Shown piece after piece: positions 56,127 to 64,000 of a stretch of 64,000 bases of DNA (within the stretch, counting starts at the first letter, position 1; every line of letters starts with the position of its first letter). The stretch comes from Lomentospora prolificans (taxonomy: Eukaryota > Ascomycota > Sordariomycetes > Microascales > Microascaceae): positions 4,588,001 through 4,652,000 of the forward strand of contig JARFXM010000003.1 of NCBI GenBank assembly GCA_029532625.1. Direction: 5' to 3'. A program made the translations under genes and the position numbers. Under the pieces are notes generated by a model. The model saw only the letters and a list, made by a program, of their open reading frames with translations. It did no database searches and was not told where the DNA came from.

Positions 56127-56639
56127 GTCAAAAAAATAAAGATAGGGCAATGTGAGATAAGTAGAGTGGTTCAAAATAAGGCGCCCGCGCGCTGACTTGA
56201 AGATTTTTATCCCCGTCGAATGATTTCTTGACAATCCAGAGCGCCTACAAGCATTGGGCAGAAAACCCATTCCTTTTGTATGCAGAAGGGCATCGATGTG
56301 TCCTAAAGTTTCCAAAGAGGGTAGTCGGGAGCTTTGCACCGGGCGGCGACTTAGAAAGTGAAGAGATCCCTTGAAGTCGGTATGCATGATGAAGCGCCTT
56401 GCGTCTTCACTTTGTGGCCAAGGTGACGTGGCATGGAATGGCTAGTGGCTGCGTTTTCCGCGCACCGGCCTTGTAGCACGAAGCAGTCTCCGCACCGCCT
56501 TCGTAAAACATATTTTAAGGGCCAGACCCGCGAATCCCGGCAGCCGTCGCAGGGAGGGTACGAATCCTGCGTTTGGCCGGGGATGCAATGGAACTGCTCC
56601 GAAACCACGATCCTTGGCCCGTCCGTACCTCACCACCCG
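56127..56639. promoter_or_regulatory. Divergent promoter between GNAT and zinc-cluster genes
   Basis: About 510 bp between the GNAT start and the preferred start of the zinc-cluster gene. The right half (from 56433) is open in frame with that gene, so it could instead encode an N-terminal extension. No specific operator was recognised. Confidence 0.4.
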
Positions 56640-58831
56640 ATGCCAGCACCTCCCGATTTTCTCGGCTATCCCGACCACATCGCTCAGTGGGAAGGAGATC
56701 ACGTCGAACTTGCGTTGGCCAAGTCTGTGAGACCAGAATTACGCCCGGACGACTCCCACCACCTGCACCAGGCTCTGGAGAATTGGACGCATGGCGGCCG
56801 AGGACTGGACACCAATTCTGGCGATGAGCATATTGATGACACCTTGTCTGACATTTTGTCACCGCCTCCCTTTTCGACCCATGCTGTGTCCCCCCTCAGT
56901 ACTATGTCCAATCCGGCTATTGGGCCTGATTATTTCCCTCACAGCATCACACACCTGCAGAGTCAAGATACAGGAGGCGGTTCATTCTTGGTGGTCCACG
57001 AGCAATGTCACCCACGTCGCCAAGCATCCCGCATTCCATATGGATGGCATAATCCCCACTCCACCCAAGGCTCTATGCATGGCCCAGTAGCACCCAGATC
57101 AAGAGCGAAGAAAGGAAAACAGGCTTTACATACATCGGGCCGTCGCCAGAACGTGGTCATTACGGACAGCGTCAGTCCCTACCGGCCTTGTAGCGGACTA
57201 ACAATGTCACCTTTTCGCTAACTTGTTCCTTAGAATCCCAAAACGCATTTCGCGGAGGACACCGATGGCAACGTACAAGGCCTGTTCCAGAGCTTTGGGT
57301 TTCACCAAACACCTCGGGTTCCCATGTCGAAAGAATTGCGGAGAAAGACGGCCCAGACACGTCGGCATGGGGCCTGTTCGAAATGCGCGAAGGATAAGAA
57401 AAGAGTAAGAGTCGTTACTTTATTCATTCAAATTATTGGCACTGACATCTTCTCTGCACACCTAGTGTGATGGAGCTGAAAGTCCCTATATGATGTGCGG
57501 CCGCTGTGGTGGAGCTGCACAGTACTGGTTGATACAGCCATGCATCCGAGTCGATATTTGTGACTTGAAGTTGCACCGCCGAGGTAGGGACGTCCTCTGA
57601 TAGTGCTCCGGGACTGTACGCAAGCTTACGGAAGCTAGGCTCCACCCTTGACAACACATTTGATGACTGGCTGCGACGGCAAACGGAATCTCGGCAACTC
57701 CTCGCCCAAGCTCACCGGTTAGGCGAGTGTTATGTTACCATTACCCAGGGACAATGTATTCAATTTCCAGTAAGGATAGCAAGGTACACACCAGAAGACA
57801 ACGACATCACGAGTTGGTACTGGTGGGATCCGATACAGGGTTGCCGGAAGGAGATGTCAATGCCTCCTTATTATATAGTCGACATGGAAGAAGCACGCGG
57901 GAACATGGTGACGGCTCTTTGGAATGGCCGAATGGAGAGTATACACCTCTTAACCCATGATGCGCCCCGAATACTCCGAGAAACTTTCGCCGAGGCACAT
58001 CGGCATTGTCACAGAACCGAGGTATGGTGCAGTCCCCAAGGTCCGGTCCTCGTATGGCGCTAACTCTTTTATTACCTCTAGGGGAGAACGATTCTTCATT
58101 ATGTCTTGTCGCTCTGGGTGGTAACCCGATTCATTGAAAAGCCATGGAGAATTTGTGAGGGCTATATCCCCGATTTTACACCTTCCGATGAGAGCCACAG
58201 CCCTTTTCGAGGTATAACGCCTGTCACTCCGGTGATGGATACACAAATAGACCATATTGCGCTGAAGGACATACTAGTTGGCCTTAGCACAGCAATTCTA
58301 AAGGCCCTCAACAAGAAAATCAGGCAGAAAGACAGACGTGAGCATTACTATGAGTATTTCCTTGCCAGTGTTATTATCTTGGACAACTGCGAACGCCTTT
58401 TCAAAGACGGAAAGGAGTATGCAGTGAGGCATGGTTTGAAAGTAAGTATATCTATCCTACTAAAGCATAAAATGATTCTTCCTAACGGTCTATCTTAGGC
58501 GTCGAGAAGCGGTGGGGCTTCCTTGAGTGCAGCGTATTACCACACCTGCACCACTCTTTTAGCATATTTCCACTCTGCGTTTGGTGGCATAAAACCGGTT
58601 TCTCATTATTATCTCTCGAACCGGTCCAATTGCTTGCCCTACCAGCGATCCTACTTCGAGCTTATTGACCAGGAAGGAGCAGTGCAGGTTCGCGGCAGCT
58701 GGAAGTATGATTCAATATACGAGGCAAACCAATACTGGGTACGGCAGCTATGGGAGAGTGGATGGCAGCCTCATACTCCCCTCATTGAAGAGATAGATGG
58801 ATATACGGAGAAAGATCTTCTCACATCCTAG
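56640..58831 (+). CDS. Fungal zinc-cluster regulator-like protein with atypical Cys spacing
   Basis: This is a probable nuclear regulator. Six exons (56640-57170, 57234-57404, 57466-57583, 57639-58021, 58082-58441, 58499-58831) join in phase and give 631 residues. In-frame ATGs at 56583 or 56433 would lengthen it. The N-terminal 180 residues are low-complexity. A basic SRAKKGKQ stretch precedes the Cys motif split by an intron, ACSKCAKDKKR then CDGAESPYMMCGRCGG, with spacing C-x2-C-x6-C-x9-C-x2-C, a long gap and a final Cys in IQPCIRVDICDLKLHRR. The rest matches a fungal family with helical segments: SMPPYYIVDMEEARGNMVTA, LWVVTRFIEKPWRICEG, ITPVTPVMDTQIDHIALKDI and a C-terminal SAAYYHTCTTLLAYFHSAFG. 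It is divergent from the GNAT gene and convergent with the dioxygenase gene. DNA binding is inferred from the Cys motif. Confidence 0.8.
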
Positions 58832-59198
58832 GTGCGGAGAAAATCCATCTTCGGTGTGCGTAGCTGCGAAGATGACCTAGATTATTATTATTACTTGTAT
58901 GTGTTTGGGGTTCGATGGGTTGCACGGCGTGGTATCTAGGGAGCTGCAAGTATTTGCATTGATCGTACTATTCCGAAGTAGTCAACAAATTGTTTGGCCG
59001 GAGCCGTATTCTTGTGAAATAAAAAACCTAGACCAGAGACAACAAACGTCTTGTCATGTGGGCCGCGATTCTGTCGAAATGAACCGAAAGCCAAGGAAAC
59101 AAAACGGATTCTCTCCATTTCTTCCGCAGCTAAGTAGAAGAACGTCATATCCCACAGAACTTCAAATTCGCTGCCTCAATAAACCTCCTTGGTACAAT
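58832..59198. other. Convergent intergenic region
   Basis: About 370 bp between the stops of the zinc-cluster gene and the dioxygenase gene. No additional gene was recognised. Confidence 0.5.
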
Positions 59199-60634
59199 TT
59201 ATCCATTCGAAGCTGCCCCTTCCCCCGACTTATACAACATATCCCACTCCTCAGATCTCTCGCCATCTGGCTTATTGGGACCGAAAAGGGTGTCCCAGTT
59301 CTCCTTGGCAGTTTGAGGAATAGGCCAATTCTGCTCGGGATCACGCAGGTAAAATTTGATCAGCTCCCTCCCAGCACTCGCCTTTTCCTTGAAAGCAGAG
59401 CGCGCATGGAAAAGAGCCATATCATTGATGAACACAATATCGCCCCTCTCCCAAGGAAGGGGGATAGAATTCTTCTCCAAAAGGCACTGCACCGTGTCCA
59501 ATGCTTCCATTTGAGCATCGGTCACGGGAGGGAGAGAAGCATTGCGCTGACGTTTCTTATAGCCGGTCATAGGGTAGCGGCTGAAAGTAAACGATACATT
59601 ATTTGAATCCACGACATGCATCATGGCCCGGTTGACTGGTGGATGCTTCGCGTAGTCCTGGTACCTATTGGCAGCACAGTCAGCTTGGGTTTGAATTGGG
59701 GGTATTACATGGTAGGCGCCTACGTATCCAAGACCCAGTTTTCGGAGAGCGTTTTCAGAATTTGCGGGCTGATCTTAATCAAGTCGTTATAGAGCTGATA
59801 GCCGCTCGATACGTATGTTAAACCGCCCTCTGATGCGACATTCACGGCATACAGGGAGAGTATCTCGCTAGAATCGGTGTGGAAGGCCTGTGCACAGATT
59901 AATGTCAGTTGGCCTCAATTCTTTTGATAGGACCTGAAGTAAAGTCAAGGCTGCCTAACCAATGCGCCATCGGTAAAGCCGGGGGCCATATGGACGTCCT
60001 CGCTTCCAGCGTTCATGACATAACCTAAGACAAATACCGGTTAGAAATATAAGCGCTTCTCCAGAGTGCCGCTGAATTTTCTTTTAGGTAGACTAACCCA
60101 TAACTTTGGTTCGGGCTCGGTTCACAAAACCATGGTGAGGTGCGACATGCGCAGCGATCCCAGCGTGTATATGAACGTTCTGTTCAGCAGAATACATTGA
60201 CGGATCAAGACCCTTCACGACCATGAAGCCGCGCCCCTTATAGCACTGCTCCGAGACGCTTCGTAGCTTGCGCACAAGGTCGCTGGGGAGTGGGTACGTC
60301 TCGGCAGCAATATTGCCCTCTTTGGGAAAGTTGCCTGTAAGATTAAAAATAGGGCTGTTAGCGTCCCAGCGGTATCGAAAGGAGAACTAGGGAACTGCTC
60401 ACTAAGGGTCTTACAGGCAGCCTCTAGTGCTTGGATATCTTCATCCGAAAGTCTGAAGATACACTTGTCGAGGTCTTGCTCAATTTCTTCACGTGTCCAT
60501 GAAAGTGAAGATCGAAGAGAGGTTGGAAAGCCCACAAGGGGGTTTGGAACAGTCGGGTTGCCAGTGATTACTTTGTCCAACCTGGACTGTAGTTTGCCTT
60601 GAGATGGCAGGTAGGAATCTAGAACTGAAGCCAT
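59199..60634 (-). CDS. TauD/TfdA-family Fe(II)/2-oxoglutarate dioxygenase
   Basis: This is a non-heme iron oxygenase that hydroxylates or desaturates small molecules using 2-oxoglutarate. Five exons (minus strand 60634-60403, 60334-60098, 60024-59960, 59887-59724, 59664-59199) give 387 residues in consistent phase. The iron triad is visible: H-x-D in AFHTDSSEIL at the start of exon 4, and the distal His in FINDMALFHARSAF. The 2-oxoglutarate-binding Arg is expected in GRELIKFYLRDPEQ. YVMNAGSEDVHMAPGFTDGA lies just before the HxD motif. The N-terminal helical region (about 80 residues, LSWTREEIEQDLDKCIFRLS) is typical of fungal clavaminate-synthase-like TauD proteins. The substrate is unknown. 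The neighbouring zinc-cluster gene is convergent. Confidence 0.93.
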
Positions 60635-63600
60635 ATTGAAGCTCTGCAACCAGTATTAAGCCGTACAATTATTTTAGCAGCGTGGAGAGATGATACAGGT
60701 TATTGATAGAGGTAGCAAAGAGGTTTTAAGCAAGACTGGCTTGCCTTTCCATTCCATGATTCTTAACGACCCGCGGGCCCAAGGCCCCAAAATATACTCT
60801 CCTCTACTTAGTTCTTTCAGTTTCAGGGCCAGATTTTGAGCCGCATTCCACTTGAGCCGCATTCCACTTGAGCCGCAAATCACGGGGGAATGCGGGGCCC
60901 AATAACGCGATTCCATAACCGTCGAGGGGTTGCCACCCAGGGTGGCCCGGTCCAGGAATATCGGAAACTTCATTGGATGGAGCATCCACATCCTCCTTGT
61001 GGCATGGGTAGGACAAACTGACTTTGCGGTGGGCTGAGGCCAGCATGCCGGGGTCTGGTGGCGATATCTAGCGCTGAGTTCAGAGAATGCCACTCTGTTG
61101 ATCCTCAACTAGCGCATAACGAGGCCCTCGGGCTTTATCGAATGTTCTGAGTGGGAGATAATTGCCTGGTTAGCGACGCACAGCAACGAGAGGTTGACAG
61201 ACTGCGGGCAGGTTACGAGATTGATTGAAGAGAAACCCCAGCGTGTCACCCATCTTCCGCCTCGGCGGTCTTGGCATAGAAGATCTCTCGGCTGATGAAA
61301 GGGCCGTGTCCCCTTTCGGCCCGGATACGTATGGTTCTACGCCTATATCCAAACAATAATAAACAGGCTTTCATCATGTGTGTTGCTGATCGACTCCATT
61401 CGTCGTAGTCTCTGCTAAGAGAGCGAGGTGTAGGTGGCACGAGTATGAACTACCACCCAGCTTCCGCTCTCTAGGTGTTCGAGGGTTAGGGGCCGTATTA
61501 TATGTATTTGTTGAGTAATGAGTAGGTAACAATAAGATAAGAAATGTGTCCGGGACAAGCCGAGTTTCGGGATTGTGTTTGGTCGATCTTCTCGGGAGAT
61601 CGTGTACCTTGGGGGATTATGCTTGGGAATGTAGGTTGATTCTTTCCTGCAAGAATACTGGGAGGTCTGCGCGTCTGAAAATTTCACGACATGGAAGTCC
61701 AACTAGTTTAGCTACATAAGGCAAAGCTAATCATTGCCATGGAATAAAAATACTCTACCGGCCCGAGCCTGCTCAAATCCGAAGGCAACCCTTGCCACCC
61801 CTTCAGCGCAAACCAATTCTACAATTCCCTTACCGCGTTACTACACTCCTCAGTATCCTTGCTCGTAGTTGGTTGTTCGCCTTCCTCACTGAACAGCCTA
61901 TACTCCTAGTACTAGGGACTTAATAAGATGTACTGAGCTGGAGCCCGGGCTGTATCTTTTGCCTCGTCTAGTACGTTTAATGACTATGGCTCACTCCTGT
62001 CTGACCGTCCCTATTTTGATTAGAGAGGCTCAAGAGCCCTATGTACCTGCGACGAAGGCTACTACGACGCGTCTCTTATGGTACGGTTCAGTGAAGTACC
62101 GGGGGGGAACAAAACTCCACAAGAGCATACCGAGTTACCACAGGCTTATTCACAAGTGAAGACACGTTCTGGAGAGTATTTAGCAGTGGCCGAATAGGGT
62201 GCGGAAGGCATTAACTGATTTGTATGTTCAAATCGCATGCCTCGATTCAAGCCCGCGGGTGCTAGATTTGGGGGCGCCACCATTGTTTATCTCGTGAAAG
62301 GTGGTTCCCCTTCCTGTCACAATGACTGGGGCACAGCTCAGTGCATCGGTCTGGCGTAACAATACCGAATATGGTCTCATTAATGAGTATTTATTTAGGG
62401 ACTAGGTTCTGGAGGAAGCTGAACCGTAGTTACCGCTACTCTATAGCGCGAATTGCTCGCGAAAACGTCCAATCTGGAAAAATGCAGCGTCACTCTCAAA
62501 GTTTTGTAGAGTGCTTAAGGCTCAATAAACAATCAACAAGTCCTGCTACACTTCTACTTGCTTCTGCTACAGCTGATAATGGATGTTGGAGCTGCTCTTG
62601 ACCAATTCCTAGGTTCCTTTGCTTTGAAAGAAAAGAACCCCGGCGGGCTGGCGGTGGGTTTCCACCATGTCACTATCGTCATCTAAGTTTCCTATCAGCT
62701 ACTATTTAGTATTTTACTGAGTAAAATGGGAAATTTCCTCTAACGATATCCCCATTTCCAAATTCTGAAATTAGGAAACCCGTTCTGGACTTGAACGAGG
62801 TTGTGGCGAATACAAACAAGCTAATGATGAGCAAGGACGAGCAAAGATCCGGCAGCTCGATTTCCTCCTACGACCCTTGGGGTCTCCCAAAGAGACCAAA
62901 CATCGTCGTTCCTAGCTGGAATGGATTCCATGCTACTACGTTCATCTCCTTAGGTGTCGTTAATAGAGGAGCACTTAAGCCAAATCTAAAGTCTCGGAGC
63001 CGACGAGGTGGATTTTCTGCGTTGGTAAGCAGTAAGTTTCTTTCGAGATGTCACTTGACACAAGCACTACGAAACCTTGTGGCGAATACCTGGCACATAA
63101 CGGTTCATTAGATACAAAAGTCACAATAGAAATTGAAAGTGTTCTTATTCCTCTCATGTATTATACCGAAACCTGTGACTCATTTGGTGCTACTAGATGT
63201 TAGTCTAAAATAGCATATAGAGAAAGATGTATATTATCTCACATGGTGATGTTAGTAGACATTTGGGGAATAGCACTTTCTCAGCAACTGTGGAAATAGT
63301 AAGACATTTTATAGTCGCAGCTTAATACATAGGGGGACCTGATTATAGAGTGAGAGGCAGCATACCGCAGGGCAAAGTAAGCAGGGCGCAATGCTAGAGC
63401 TGCAAAATATACTTCCATCTAACCTGAGGTAATAGTAACTACACATTCGGCTGAGAACAGTTCAAGTGGGCGGGAAGATCGAAAGACGGCAAGTGAAGAG
63501 TGCCACCGGGTGAGATTCTAGGCCGAGCGTTGTGTTACAATAGGTAGACGAATACGGAAGTAGTGATAATTCTCAGGTGCAAATCTGCGTCTATACCATG

Positions 63601-64000
63601 GACAAGATGTGAGGGGGAAGAGTAGTAAGAACGCAAAGCGGGTGATATGACACTCGAGAGATCGGGACATTGTACATGTATCCTAGAGGTAAAGGTCTTT
63701 GTGTGCGGTTTCCAGGATTATCTTCAAAGCGTGGCCGAGGGCCATCACTTCGATAGAGCTCTGGATGGAACGACCTCCCTTCGTTCAATAGCATCCTTAA
63801 GGAAATGATAGTCAAAACACCCATAATCCTGGAATCTTCTAACCTGTAATCTTAGATCAAGAAATAATTGACTACCTAGCAACCAAAAAAAAGGCGTTGC
63901 CCCTGGAACTTAAGGTAGCGGAGGCTCCTTTTAGGGGGGTGGGGCGACGTTCAAACTCTGGAGATACAGGAGAGCGAAAAATAGACTTGGCGAGCTTCGA
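60635..64000. other. Gene-poor right end of the window
   Basis: The last 3.4 kb contains the dioxygenase promoter with a 16-bp tandem repeat, then only short open frames. AT content rises after 61700. Two copies of the short sequence TTGTGGCGAATAC occur at about 62803 and 63077, too short to define an element. A minus-strand stretch near 62975-63150 looks weakly coding-like but has no start or partner exon. No tRNA, rRNA or transposon terminus was identified. Confidence 0.4.
60838..60877. repeat. 16-bp tandem repeat, 2.5 copies
   Basis: The unit GAGCCGCATTCCACTT occurs twice exactly, followed by the first half of a third copy. It lies about 200 bp upstream of the dioxygenase start and may sit in its promoter. 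No known binding site was recognised. Confidence 0.9.

Noticed and set aside
57584..57638. Apparent frameshift in the zinc-cluster gene
   Set aside because: A 55-bp GT-AG intron (57584-57638) restores the frame and gives the expected family sequence, so no lesion is needed.
1..64000. Secondary-metabolite biosynthetic cluster
   Set aside because: Exporter, oxygenase, regulator and AtaL-like genes are present but scattered, and no PKS, NRPS, terpene cyclase or DMATS core enzyme was seen.
1..64000. CRISPR arrays, rRNA genes or intact transposons
   Set aside because: No regularly spaced repeats, rRNA sequence, long terminal repeats or transposase/reverse transcriptase motifs were recognised on reading both strands.

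Overview
The window is nuclear DNA of a filamentous ascomycete (Pezizomycotina). Genes carry short GT-AG introns of about 50-110 bp, lie on both strands, and include typical fungal families: Zn2Cys6 regulators, MFS permeases, SAT4/rhodopsin-like membrane proteins, DUF6536, DUF4470 and DUF1857. The order nrtA-niiA-niaD, with niiA and niaD divergent, matches Aspergillus-type nitrate clusters. A eurotiomycete-like source is therefore plausible, but genus cannot be fixed from the sequence alone. Exon boundaries below were worked out by hand from splice motifs and reading-frame continuity.

Left part (1-28 kb). This accessory region mixes intact genes with relics. It opens with a shortened GFA/CENP-V-type gene and a DUF4470 relic. 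A run of metabolic genes follows: a secreted GMC oxidoreductase, an MDR quinone-reductase-like enzyme, a Rid-family protein, a regulator with both a C2HC finger and a Zn2Cys6 cluster, and an ACS-family (Dal5-like) permease. After several gene-poor kilobases come a SAT4-type membrane protein, a secreted CE1-type esterase and a large DUF6536 membrane protein whose frame is interrupted. Next are a membrane-protein relic, an apparently intact second-type copy of the complex I PSST/NDUFS7 subunit, and a decayed Dal5-like permease pseudogene.

Centre (28-43 kb). A transmembrane aspartic-protease homologue, altered at both catalytic motifs, precedes a complete nitrate assimilation cluster: niaD (nitrate reductase), niiA (nitrite reductase) and nrtA (nitrate transporter). 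A protoglobin-domain gene sits tail-to-tail with nrtA. The niaD-niiA intergenic region and the region before nrtA each hold the same 10-bp palindrome, which contains a NirA-type site. GATA (AreA-type) sites are dense between niaD and niiA.

Right part (43-64 kb). It holds a Thr/Val/Glu repeat surface protein, a DHA2 multidrug exporter, a free-standing alpha/beta hydrolase of the kind found in fungal STAND proteins, a tRNA-Ser(GCU) with a short intron, and a DUF1857/AtaL-like protein. These are followed by a GNAT acetyltransferase divergent from an unusual zinc-cluster protein, and a TauD-type dioxygenase. The last 3.4 kb, like 43-46 kb, shows no credible gene.

How the genes work together. The nitrate genes form a pathway: NrtA imports nitrate, NiaD reduces it to nitrite and NiiA reduces nitrite to ammonium. 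The 4.5-12.8 kb group could be a small catabolic cluster (import, oxidation, clean-up of reactive imines, local regulator), which is inference from adjacency only. No PKS, NRPS or terpene synthase is visible.
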